Source of the DNA: Terriglobia bacterium
GTDB taxonomy: Bacteria > Acidobacteriota > Terriglobia > UBA7540
NCBI GenBank assembly: GCA_030040515.1
Contig: JASHTO010000433.1
Location: 1-15,404, forward strand
Length of the DNA: 15,404 nt
Reading direction: 5' to 3'
Shown piece after piece: positions 1 to 7,015 of the stretch. Position numbers and translations under genes: made by a program. Positions within the stretch are counted from its first letter, which is position 1; every line of letters starts with the position of its first letter. The notes under the pieces were generated by a model. It ran no database searches, was not told the origin of the DNA, and saw only the letters and a program-made list of their open reading frames with translations.

Positions 1-2
1 TC

Positions 3-1265
3 CTCAAACCGCCGCGGCGCGTGATGATGATGGTGAAGGCGGGCGATGCGGTGGACCAGATGATCGAAGAGATTCTGCCGCACCTCGAAAAGGGAGACAT
101 CCTGATCGACGGCGGCAATTCACACTGGCCGGACTCGACTCGCCGCACGAAATATCTGGCCGAGAAGGGAATGCTCTTTATCGGGACAGGCGTTTCAGGT
201 GGCGAGGAAGGCGCGCGCCACGGGCCGTCGATCATGCCGGGCGGAAATCCCGCCGCGTGGCCACACGTGAAGCCGATTTTTCAGGCCATCGCGGCCAAGG
301 TGGAGGACGGCACGCCCTGCTGCGATTGGGTAGGCGAAGACGGCGCAGGGCACTACGTCAAAATGGTTCACAACGGCATTGAGTACGGTGACATGCAACT
401 GATTTGCGAGGCCTACCAGTTGATGAAAGACGTGCTGGGCCTCACGCCTGACGATCTGCACCAGGTTTTTGCCGATTGGAACAAAGGCGAGCTGGACAGC
501 TACCTGATCGATATCACCAGCCAGATTTTTGCCAAGAAAGAGGACGACGGGACGCCCATCGTCGATAAAATTCTCGACACTGCCGGCCAGAAAGGCACGG
601 GCAAGTGGACCTGCCTGAGTGCGCTTGATCTGGGAATGCCGGTCACGCTGATCGGGGAAGCGGTGTTTTCGCGCTGCCTCTCGGCGATCAAGGAAGAACG
701 AGTGGCGGCGAGCGCAATTTTGAAGGGTCCGAGGCGCTCGAAGAAACTTCCCGATCGTAAGAAATTTGTGGAAGACGTGCGCTGCGCTCTCTATTGCTCC
801 AAGATCGTTTCATACGCACAGGGTTACATGCTGCTGCGCGAGGCGGCACGCGACCAGAAGTGGAATTTGAATTTCGGCGGCATCGCCCTCATGTGGCGCG
901 GTGGATGCATCATTCGCAGCGTCTTCCTGGGCGAAATCAAGAAGGCATACGACAAAAACAAAAAGCTCAGCAACCTGCTGCTCGACAAATTCTTCAAGAG
1001 GGCGCTGACGAAATACCAGGCGGCCTGGCGGCGCGCCGTTATTCACGGAGTCAAAGGCGGAGTGCCCACTCCGGCATTCACTACGGCGCTCGCGTTTTAC
1101 GACGGCTATCGCACCGGGCGGCTGCCGGCCAATCTGCTCCAGGCGCAGCGCGACTTCTTCGGCGCGCACACCTACGAACGGATCGACCAGCCGCGCGGCC
1201 AGTTCTTCCATACCAACTGGACCGGGCACGGCGGCAAGGTGGCGTCGGGGCAGTACAATGTGTAG
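3..1265 (+). CDS. gnd: 6-phosphogluconate dehydrogenase (decarboxylating), 5'-truncated by window edge
   Basis: Oxidatively decarboxylates 6-phosphogluconate to ribulose-5-phosphate with reduction of NADP, the third step of the oxidative pentose phosphate pathway in the cytoplasm. The frame is open from base 3, where the first residues LKPPRRVMMMVKAG already match the end of the Rossmann domain. About 70 N-terminal residues, including the GxGxxG nucleotide loop, lie outside the window, so the apparent start at base 21 is not the real one. Visible family signatures are IDGGNSHWPDSTRR, GVSGGEEGARHGPSIMPGG and KMVHNGIEYGDMQL with the catalytic lysine, then KGTGKWT and the C-terminal substrate segment RDFFGAHTYERID. 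This is the long, dimeric E. coli-type enzyme, not the short 300-residue form. A PfkB kinase follows after about 105 bases that contain a CGAAA repeat. Confidence 0.97.
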   Translation, partial: LKPPRRVMMMVKAGDAVDQMIEEILPHLEKGDILIDGGNSHWPDSTRRTKYLAEKGMLFIGTGVSGGEEGARHGPSIMPGGNPAAWPHVKPIFQAIAAKVEDGTPCCDWVGEDGAGHYVKMVHNGIEYGDMQLICEAYQLMKDVLGLTPDDLHQVFADWNKGELDSYLIDITSQIFAKKEDDGTPIVDKILDTAGQKGTGKWTCLSALDLGMPVTLIGEAVFSRCLSAIKEERVAASAILKGPRRSKKLPDRKKFVEDVRCALYCSKIVSYAQGYMLLREAARDQKWNLNFGGIALMWRGGCIIRSVFLGEIKKAYDKNKKLSNLLLDKFFKRALTKYQAAWRRAVIHGVKGGVPTPAFTTALAFYDGYRTGRLPANLLQAQRDFFGAHTYERIDQPRGQFFHTNWTGHGGKVASGQYNV

Positions 1266-1279
1266 GGAGAGTTGCAAAG

Positions 1280-1310
1280 GCGAAAATCGAAACTCGAAAT
1301 TCGAAACACG
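1280..1310. repeat. CGAAA heptad spacer repeat, copy A
   Basis: The gnd-kinase spacer carries roughly seven-base iterations of the form TCGAAAy. Bases 1287-1308 match 10733-10754, between pgl and rpe, at 20 of 22 positions. Because the stretch has few stops it extends the open frame upstream of the kinase, which could mislead start prediction. Its function is unknown; it looks like a dispersed intergenic repeat. Confidence 0.7.
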
Positions 1311-1370
1311 TCGCGTGCGGCAAGTACCGGCTATCGACGTCAGCTTTGGCGTCGCCTCGAGGGTTACATC

Positions 1371-2453
1371 ATGAAGTACGGACTGACTATTCCATCCGAC
1401 GGCTCGTTGGATTTTCTCTCCCTCGGCGCTTTGATCCACCGGTTCGATCCCGGCATCATTCCATTTCGCAAAGCGACGGAGTGCCAGATTCACGTCAGCG
1501 GCGGCGAATTCAATTGCGCCGCCAATCTCTCCGATTGCTTCCGCATGAATACCGGCATCGCGACGGCGATGGTGGATTATCCCATCGGCGACTTGATCGC
1601 CGAGCGCGTGCGCGCCATGGGCGTGAAGCCCTTCTACAAACACTTCAAGCACAACGGTGTGAACGGTCCCAACATGGCGGCGGTTTACAGCGATCGCGGG
1701 CTGGGCGTGCGCGCTCCCGTGGTCTTCTACAATCGCGCCAACGAAGCCGGAGGGATGCTCAAGCCCGGCGATTTCGACTGGAAAGCGATTTTCGGTGCGG
1801 GTGTGCGCTGGTTCCACAGTGGCGGAATTTTCGCCGCGCTCTCGGAAACCACCGGCCAGCTTATCGCCGAGGGCATGCAGGCGGCCAAGGCTGCCGGCGC
1901 CGTCACTTCCTTCGATTTGAATTATCGCGCCAAGCTGTGGAACATCTGGGGCGGGCATGAGCGCGCGCTTTCGGTGATTTCCGGAATCGTCAAGCACGTG
2001 GATGTTCTAGTGGGCAACGAAGAGGACCTGCAGATGGGCCTGGGAGTGCCCGGGCCGGAAGTGGCGTCGAAATCCAAGCTCGATCCCAGCGCCTTCTTCG
2101 GCATGATTGATAAAGTGATCGCGAAGCATCCCAACGTCAAGATTGTCGCCACCACTCTCCGCGAAGTCCATGCAACCAACCGGCACGGTTGGAGCGCCGT
2201 GGCGTGGATTGACGGCAAGTCTTACGTCGCTCCAACCGCCGAGCTTGACGTCTACGATCGCGTTGGAGGCGGTGACGGTTTTGCCTCCGGGCTTTTCTAT
2301 AGCCTGATGACCGGTGAAGAGCCGGAGCAGGCCGTCAAGATCGGCTGGGCGCACGGCGCGCTTATCACGACATTCCCCGGCGACACCACCATGGCCACGC
2401 TCGACCAGGTGAAAGCCTTAGCCAAGGGCGGTTCGGCCAGAATTCAGAGGTAG
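1371..2453 (+). CDS. kdgK: PfkB-family sugar kinase, probable 2-keto-3-deoxygluconate kinase
   Basis: Predicted ATP-dependent sugar kinase of the ribokinase/PfkB fold, 360 residues, cytoplasmic. The ATG at 1371 is preferred because GAGGG sits 7 bases upstream; the open frame reaches back to 1272 only through repeat sequence. Visible features are an N-terminal substrate segment SGGEFNCAANL (about 43-53), FDLNYR (181-186), VGNEEDL (214-220), and the PfkB signature DRVGGGDGFASG (296-307) with the likely catalytic base Asp302. The DRVGGGD form (rather than DTVGAGD) and the FDLNYR/NEED segments resemble KDG kinases, which make 2-keto-3-deoxy-6-phosphogluconate for the Entner-Doudoroff lower branch. 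A fructokinase or other hexose kinase role cannot be excluded. It follows gnd on the same strand and may share its transcript. The family is secure; the substrate is an inference. Confidence 0.85.
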   Translation: MKYGLTIPSDGSLDFLSLGALIHRFDPGIIPFRKATECQIHVSGGEFNCAANLSDCFRMNTGIATAMVDYPIGDLIAERVRAMGVKPFYKHFKHNGVNGPNMAAVYSDRGLGVRAPVVFYNRANEAGGMLKPGDFDWKAIFGAGVRWFHSGGIFAALSETTGQLIAEGMQAAKAAGAVTSFDLNYRAKLWNIWGGHERALSVISGIVKHVDVLVGNEEDLQMGLGVPGPEVASKSKLDPSAFFGMIDKVIAKHPNVKIVATTLREVHATNRHGWSAVAWIDGKSYVAPTAELDVYDRVGGGDGFASGLFYSLMTGEEPEQAVKIGWAHGALITTFPGDTTMATLDQVKALAKGGSARIQR

Positions 2454-2482
2454 GGCCGCCCACAAAACCAACTGACTCATCG

Positions 2483-3166
2483 TCATGGGAACGTTGCGGG
2501 CTGGCGAAAGAAAAACGCAACGATCAACTTGGACTCCGTTGGATTCCCATTTAGCCTGGCGGGTGCAAACTTCCAACTATTCAGCGACTGAGCGGCGGAA
2601 GCCGTGAACGGTGGAACGTCCCTGAGCGCCTGAGTGCCTTTCAGATGGCCCGTGGCGTCGATGCTGGCTTGCAATATGACGCTCGCGGAAAGCAACGCCG
2701 CTCCGTAGGGGCACGACGGGACGCTTGCCTCGATCACTCCCGCCGGTTGAAACCCAGAGGCCGTGGCACCTTGTGGTTCTCGCTGAGGCCTGATTGCGCT
2801 TGCAGTCGGCAAGAACAAGCACTGCGGGTTGAAGACAGCCGCCACCGTGATGCCTGAAGCTACGGGCGCGCCGGCCAACATTGCTGGCTTGAACGTCCAC
2901 CCTTTCACGGAGTTGACCGCTGCCTGCGTCACGGAAGCAAGGCTGTTCAGCACCTTGATGTCGCGAATGGCGCCGCGATCAGAAACCCGAACATCCATAA
3001 CGACCACACCCTTGGCAACGCTCTGAAACGGGGCGGCGACGTCACTGACGGATGAGGCTTCGACAGGTTGGAAATCAACCCCTTGGGGAGCTGGGCGCGC
3101 AAGGGGGACTTGCGTCATGGCAATCAAGCAAAACAGAACCGTTCCCGCCGTGGCATACCTGCGCAT
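2483..3166 (-). CDS. Secreted protein with two tandem TonB-C-like domains
   Basis: Exported 227-residue protein of the TonB C-terminal-domain group, probably periplasmic. The start at 3166 is chosen because GAGG lies 8 bases upstream and the N-terminus is then a signal peptide: MRRY, a hydrophobic run to about residue 21, and a likely cut near Ala23-Ala26. The open frame continues to 3367 but the extra residues look non-coding. Domain 1 (about 52-113) has the typical pattern VVVMDVRVSDRGAIRDIKVL followed by a WTFKPAMLAGAPV segment. Domain 2 (about 160-221) repeats it with VILQASIDATGHLKG and WKFAPARLNGNP. Cys117 and Cys152 flank the linker and could form a disulfide. There is no proline-rich span between a membrane anchor and the domain, so a classical energy-transducing TonB role is unlikely. 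It converges on the kinase gene and is divergent from tkt. Confidence 0.8.
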   Translation of the reverse strand: MRRYATAGTVLFCLIAMTQVPLARPAPQGVDFQPVEASSVSDVAAPFQSVAKGVVVMDVRVSDRGAIRDIKVLNSLASVTQAAVNSVKGWTFKPAMLAGAPVASGITVAAVFNPQCLFLPTASAIRPQREPQGATASGFQPAGVIEASVPSCPYGAALLSASVILQASIDATGHLKGTQALRDVPPFTASAAQSLNSWKFAPARLNGNPTESKLIVAFFFRQPATFP

Positions 3167-3288
3167 TGGCAGAACCTCGCCAAACCTTATTTTACTCCTT
3201 CCGCCTGAGTCGGGTCGAACGAATGTGATCGCGGCGCATGTTAAATCGTCTCTAACCTCTTCGCAAAGCTTCATCTTTCCGTAATGTT

Positions 3289-3324
3289 TTGGCAGCGATG
3301 ATTTGGCACGACCTATACTATAAT
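3289..3324 (+). promoter_or_regulatory. Candidate sigma70-type promoter for tkt
   Basis: TTGGCA at 3289-3294 is followed by 19 bases and then TATACT at 3314-3319. An overlapping perfect TATAAT box occupies 3319-3324 but has no good -35 at standard spacing. The AT-rich TATACTATAAT run stands out in a GC-rich region directly upstream of the tkt-to-rpe gene block. It is a prediction from sequence only. Confidence 0.35.
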
Positions 3325-3381
3325 GTTTGGATTCGGCTTTTTGCTTCCTTGCAAGTATGGGGAGCATCCAATTACGTACGG

Positions 3382-3410
3382 GGTTTCCCTAGCGCTGACC
3401 GGGGAATACC
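3382..3410 (+). other. Bulged stem-loop in the tkt leader
   Basis: GGTTTCCC (3382-3389) can pair with GGGAATACC (3402-3410) leaving one bulged base and a 12-base loop that itself contains the palindrome AGCGCT. It lies between the candidate promoter and the tkt Shine-Dalgarno site. A regulatory function is not shown; the stem is short enough to be chance. Confidence 0.25.
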
Positions 3411-3465
3411 ATGGCGCATTTGCTGGACGCCAATATCTGAACTTATTCGCGCGGAGGTTCTTCGC

Positions 3466-5511
3466 TTGGAAAGTCAAATTGCCACTTCCACCACGACTCC
3501 GGGACTAAATCCATCGCAGCTTGACCAGCTTTGCATCAACACAATTCGCTTCCTCGCCGTCGACGCGGTGCAGAAAGCCAATTCCGGCCATCCCGGCATG
3601 CCCATGGGAGCCGCGCCCATGGCATACGTGCTCTGGACTCGTTTCCTGCAGCACAATCCCGCGAATCCCTCATGGCCGAATCGCGACCGCTTTGTGCTTT
3701 CCGCCGGACACGGCTCCATGCTGCTCTACAGCCTGCTGCACCTCACGGGCTATGACATGCCGATGTCGGAGCTTCAGCAATTCCGTCAATGGGGAAGCAA
3801 GACGCCGGGGCATCCCGAGCACTGGCTGGTGCCGGGCATCGAAACCACTACGGGTCCGCTCGGCCAGGGTTTCGGCAACGGCGTGGGCATGGGAATTGCC
3901 CAGAAATATCTTGCCGCGCACTTCAATCGCCCCGGACACGAGATTGTGGACTACAAGATTTACGCCATCGCCGGCGATGGCTGCCTGATGGAAGGCATCT
4001 CGTCGGAAGCCGCTTCGCTGGCGGGCCACTTGCGGCTCGACAACTTGATTTATTTTTACGACGACAATCACATCTCCATTGAAGGCTCGACAGACTTGGC
4101 CTTCACGGAAGACCGCGGCAAGCGCTTCGAGGCCTATGGCTGGTTTGTGCAGAAGGTAGCCGACGGAAACGATCTTGACGCTATCGACGCGGCCATTCGC
4201 GCGGCGCAGGCGGAGTGCGGCCGGCCGTCGATCATCATGGTGCGCACGCACATCGGTTATGGCAGCCCCAACAAGCACGATACGGCGGAGGCGCACGGCT
4301 CACCGCTGGGAGTTGAGGAAGTCAAACTCACCAAGCAGAATCTTGGGTGGCCGCTTGAGCCCCCCTTCCTGGTGCCAGACGAAGCTCGCGCGCACTTCCG
4401 GATCGCCCTCCAGAAAGGACCCCAGCGGGAGGCGGCGTGGCAAGCCAAGCTGGCGGAATATCGCAAGGCATTTCCCGACCTCGCCGCCGAGTGGGACCGC
4501 TTTGTAAGGGGTGAATTACCTTCCGGCTGGCAAGCAAAGATTCCCACCTTCAGTCACACCGAAAAGCCCATGGCCACACGCCAAGCTTCCGGAAAGGTTT
4601 TGAACGCCATTTCACCGGTTTTACCGACGCTCCTCGGTGGCGCGGCGGATTTGGCGCCTTCCACCGATACTTTGATCAAAGGTGAAAAGGATTTCGAGTA
4701 CCCGAACTACGGCGGGCGAAACTTTCACTTCGGCGTCCGCGAGCACGGCATGGGCGCGGCGATCAACGGCATGGCGCTGAGCGGATTGATTCCTTACGGC
4801 GCCACGTTTTTCATTTTTTCTGATTATCTGCGGCCCACGTTGCGCTTGGCCGCCCTCATGGAGACGCATTCGATTTTTGTCTTTACCCACGACAGCGTGT
4901 TCCTGGGCGAGGATGGTCCCACGCACGAACCCATCGAGCACCTCATGGCCTGCCGGGCAATTCTTCACCTTTGCAATATTCGGCCCGCCGACGCTAATGA
5001 AACCGCGGTAGCTTGGCGTGTGGCGATTGAGCACAAGAACGGTCCGGTTGCCCTGATGTTGACCCGCCAGGTGCTGCCCATCATCGACCGCACCAAATAC
5101 GCCTCGGCCGACGGGCTGGAGAAGGGCGCATACGTTTTGGGCGATGCGCAGGGAAAGACTCCGGAAATTATTTTGATCGCTACGGGCTCGGAAGTTGCGC
5201 CCACCCTCGAAGCCTATGAAAAGCTGACGAGCGAGGGAATCGCCGCGCGCCTGGTGAGCATGCCCTCGTGGGACCTTTTTGAAAAGCAGCCGCAGGCCTA
5301 TCGGGACCAGGTGTTGCCGCCCAGCGTCACCGTGCGCCTGGCGGTGGAAGCCGGGGTATCGTTTGGCTGGGAAAAGTATGTTGGACCGAAAGGCGCCGCG
5401 CACGGCATTGATCGGTACGGTGCCTCAGCTCCATATAAGGTTATAGCTGAGAAGTTGGGATTCACGGGGGCCAACATCGCGAAGCTTGCGCACGAACTGC
5501 TGGGGCGATGA
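3466..5511 (+). CDS. tkt: Transketolase
   Basis: Thiamine-diphosphate enzyme that moves two-carbon ketol units between pentose phosphate and glycolytic sugars; cytoplasmic. The start is assigned to TTG at 3466 because GGAGG ends exactly 8 bases before it, giving 681 residues, a normal length. An upstream ATG at 3289 would add 59 residues unlike the family. The N-terminal cofactor domain shows SGHPGMPMG (His42), LSAGHGSMLLY (His82), GPLGQGFGNGVGM, and the TPP motif from GDGCLMEG (170-177) to Asn201 in DDNHISIEG. The pyrimidine-binding domain has GVREHGMGAAINGMA with the catalytic Glu at about 426 and HDSVFLGEDGPTHEPIEH (475-492). A C-terminal domain follows (ILIATGSEV). It opens the tkt-tal-zwf-opcA-pgl-rpe block; the 215-base gap to tal contains a large inverted repeat. 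Confidence 0.97.
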   Translation: MESQIATSTTTPGLNPSQLDQLCINTIRFLAVDAVQKANSGHPGMPMGAAPMAYVLWTRFLQHNPANPSWPNRDRFVLSAGHGSMLLYSLLHLTGYDMPMSELQQFRQWGSKTPGHPEHWLVPGIETTTGPLGQGFGNGVGMGIAQKYLAAHFNRPGHEIVDYKIYAIAGDGCLMEGISSEAASLAGHLRLDNLIYFYDDNHISIEGSTDLAFTEDRGKRFEAYGWFVQKVADGNDLDAIDAAIRAAQAECGRPSIIMVRTHIGYGSPNKHDTAEAHGSPLGVEEVKLTKQNLGWPLEPPFLVPDEARAHFRIALQKGPQREAAWQAKLAEYRKAFPDLAAEWDRFVRGELPSGWQAKIPTFSHTEKPMATRQASGKVLNAISPVLPTLLGGAADLAPSTDTLIKGEKDFEYPNYGGRNFHFGVREHGMGAAINGMALSGLIPYGATFFIFSDYLRPTLRLAALMETHSIFVFTHDSVFLGEDGPTHEPIEHLMACRAILHLCNIRPADANETAVAWRVAIEHKNGPVALMLTRQVLPIIDRTKYASADGLEKGAYVLGDAQGKTPEIILIATGSEVAPTLEAYEKLTSEGIAARLVSMPSWDLFEKQPQAYRDQVLPPSVTVRLAVEAGVSFGWEKYVGPKGAAHGIDRYGASAPYKVIAEKLGFTGANIAKLAHELLGR

Positions 5512-5545
5512 CGCGGCGAGAAAAGTGATTTTCTATTTGGTTTTT

Positions 5546-5667
5546 CTCTGTGAATCTCCGTGCTCTCTGTGGTGAAAGCTTTGCTTGAGGCACAGCACGC
5601 TCTCGCACAATGCAGCCAATCCGTGATTAAAGATCTCTCACCACAGAGTGCACAGTGAGGCACAGAG
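5546..5667. repeat. Inverted repeat pair of CTCTGTGGTGA type between tkt and tal
   Basis: The left arm at 5546-5575 and the reverse complement of the right arm at 5638-5667 agree at 25 of 30 positions. Both end in CTCTGTGGTGA on the inner side and begin with CTCTGTG on the outer side. The 62-base middle holds no gene. In RNA the arms could form a large hairpin between tkt and tal. The arm sequence is of the type recurring in spacers of several environmental bacterial phyla (recalled, not searched). Confidence 0.8.
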
Positions 5668-5711
5668 GTTTGGCGCAAGATTTGCCGGGGATTTTCAGAA
5701 ATCGCACGACA

Positions 5712-5718
5712 GAGGAGG
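5712..5718 (+). promoter_or_regulatory. Shine-Dalgarno site fixing the tal start
   Basis: GAGGAGG ends 8 bases before the ATG at 5727. It is among the strongest ribosome binding sites in the window and rules out the upstream in-frame ATG at 5655, which falls inside the inverted repeat. Confidence 0.85.
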
Positions 5719-5726
5719 AAGTGAAC

Positions 5727-6884
5727 ATGAGCAACAATCCACTAAAAAGCCTGGGCAGCCTGGGCCAGAGCGTCTGGTTCGACTACATTCGCCGGAACGA
5801 GTTGACCTCCGGCCACCTGAAGGAGCTGATCGATAACGACGGTGTATCGGGCGTGACCTCGAACCCGACGATTTTCGAAAAAGCCATTGCCGGAAGCAAT
5901 GATTACGATGGCGAGATTCGAAAGCTCGTGGAAGCCGGCGACTCAACACCGGAGATTTTTGAAGCCCTGGAAACCGAGGACATTCGAACCGCGGCCGACC
6001 TTTTCCGCCCGCTCTACGATAAGACGGAAGGCCGCAACGGTTTTGTGAGCATCGAAGTTGCTCCCACCCTGGCACGCAACACCAAGGGCACGATTGAGGA
6101 AGCGCATCGCCTGTGGAAGGAAGTCAACCGCCCCAATATCCTGGTAAAAGTTCCGGGAACAGCGGAAGGCTTGCCCGCGATCGAGCAGCTCCTGGCGGAT
6201 GGCATCAATATCAACATCACCCTATTGTTCGCCATCGAGCGCTATGAGCAAGTGGCCTGGGCCTACGTCTCCGCGCTGGAGAAACGCGTGCGCGAGGGTA
6301 AGCTCGTGGATCGCATCGCGTCAGTCGCCAGCTTCTTCGTGAGCCGCATCGACACTATGGCGGATCAGCAGCTTGACGCAAAGATCGCCGCGGCGAAGGG
6401 CGCGGATGAAAAACCGCCCCTGGAAAGCCTGCGGGGCAAGACGGCGATTGCCAACGCCAAGCTCGCTTACCTGAAATTCAAGGAAATCTGCGCCGGACCG
6501 CGCTTCCAGGCGCTGGCCAAGAAGGGCGCGCGCGTGCAGCGCATGCTCTGGGCCTCGACCGGAACCAAGAATCCGCAATACAGCGACACGCTTTATGTCG
6601 ACACGCTCATTGGTCCGGATACCATCAACACCATGCCGGCAGCGACGCTATCGGCCTATCGCGATCACGGCAAGCCGCGCGCCACAATTGAAGAGGGCTT
6701 GGCCGAAGCCCGCGGCACGATGAAGAACCTTGCCGCGGCGGGAATCGATCTCGCGGCGATCACCCGCAAGCTCGAGGACCAGGGCGTGGAGTCGTTCGCG
6801 AAGGATTACGAAAAGCTGCTCGCCGCCCTCGCCGAAAAGCGCAAGCAGTATTCCCAGGAGCGCCAGTTGGCAAAGCCCGCATAA
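5727..6884 (+). CDS. tal: Transaldolase (long form)
   Basis: Transfers a dihydroxyacetone unit between sedoheptulose-7-phosphate and glyceraldehyde-3-phosphate through a Schiff base; cytoplasmic. The 385-residue product is of the longer transaldolase type common in cyanobacteria and actinobacteria rather than the 220-residue form. Visible motifs are WFDYIRR with Asp19, GVTSNPTIFEKAI (about 42-54), and ILVKVPGTAEG with the Schiff-base lysine at about 141, followed by GININITLLFAIERYEQV and ASVASFFVSRID. The C-terminal half retains RMLWASTGTKNPQYSDTLYV and NTMPAATL. It lies between tkt and zwf, consistent with one pentose phosphate transcription unit, and ends in a lysine/glutamate-rich tail. 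Confidence 0.97.
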   Translation: MSNNPLKSLGSLGQSVWFDYIRRNELTSGHLKELIDNDGVSGVTSNPTIFEKAIAGSNDYDGEIRKLVEAGDSTPEIFEALETEDIRTAADLFRPLYDKTEGRNGFVSIEVAPTLARNTKGTIEEAHRLWKEVNRPNILVKVPGTAEGLPAIEQLLADGININITLLFAIERYEQVAWAYVSALEKRVREGKLVDRIASVASFFVSRIDTMADQQLDAKIAAAKGADEKPPLESLRGKTAIANAKLAYLKFKEICAGPRFQALAKKGARVQRMLWASTGTKNPQYSDTLYVDTLIGPDTINTMPAATLSAYRDHGKPRATIEEGLAEARGTMKNLAAAGIDLAAITRKLEDQGVESFAKDYEKLLAALAEKRKQYSQERQLAKPA

Positions 6885-6914
6885 ACGGCGGCTCGTAACA
6901 ACCTTGTCCGCCTT

Positions 6915-6941
6915 TCGCCCGAGGCGTCATGCCTCGGGCGA
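6915..6941 (+). terminator. Perfect 11-bp hairpin after tal; terminator or attenuator candidate
   Basis: CGCCCGAGGC (6916-6925) is exactly complementary to GCCTCGGGCG (6931-6940), with a T-A pair added outside and a five-base GTCAT loop. No T-tract follows; the next bases are G-rich. It is therefore not a canonical intrinsic terminator, and could be a processing or stabilising stem, or a small palindromic repeat. It sits 30 bases after the tal stop and about 75 bases before zwf. Confidence 0.45.
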
Positions 6942-7015
6942 GTGGGGGGCGTTAGTCCGGGGCTCATCATCACAACCTGATGCCAGCCGCATGATCCCAG
7001 GCAAGGAGAGGTTCC

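Larger units (their letters stand above)
3167..3465. other. Divergent intergenic region with long tkt leader
   Basis: About 300 bases separate the start of the minus-strand TonB-C gene from the tkt start. The left part should hold the promoter of the minus-strand gene; a weak candidate is TAAAAT (complement of 3189-3194), with no good -35. The right part holds a candidate tkt promoter near 3289-3324 and a leader of about 140 bases. Two TTTGGCA copies occur 14 bases apart at 3288-3294 and 3302-3308. The frame of tkt is open through this region back to 3289, but the encoded residues do not resemble transketolase. No known riboswitch class was recognised, and the TPP riboswitch core is absent. 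Confidence 0.5.

Noticed and set aside
810..1997. 395-residue open frame on the minus strand opposite gnd and kdgK
   Set aside because: It spans two well-supported genes and their spacer, has no recognisable domain and reads through the repeat; it is an antisense shadow of GC-rich coding DNA.
3289..3465. Extended N-terminus of transketolase from the ATG at 3289
   Set aside because: The 59 extra residues do not match the family and overlap the promoter candidate; TTG at 3466 has GGAGG at ideal spacing.
3325..3465. TPP riboswitch upstream of the thiamine-dependent tkt
   Set aside because: The conserved CUGAGA and ACCUGAUCUGG core elements are not present in the leader.
5298..5678. 126-residue minus-strand frame over the tkt end and spacer
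   Set aside because: Its N-terminal half is translated from the inverted repeat and the rest is antisense to tkt; no domain is recognisable.
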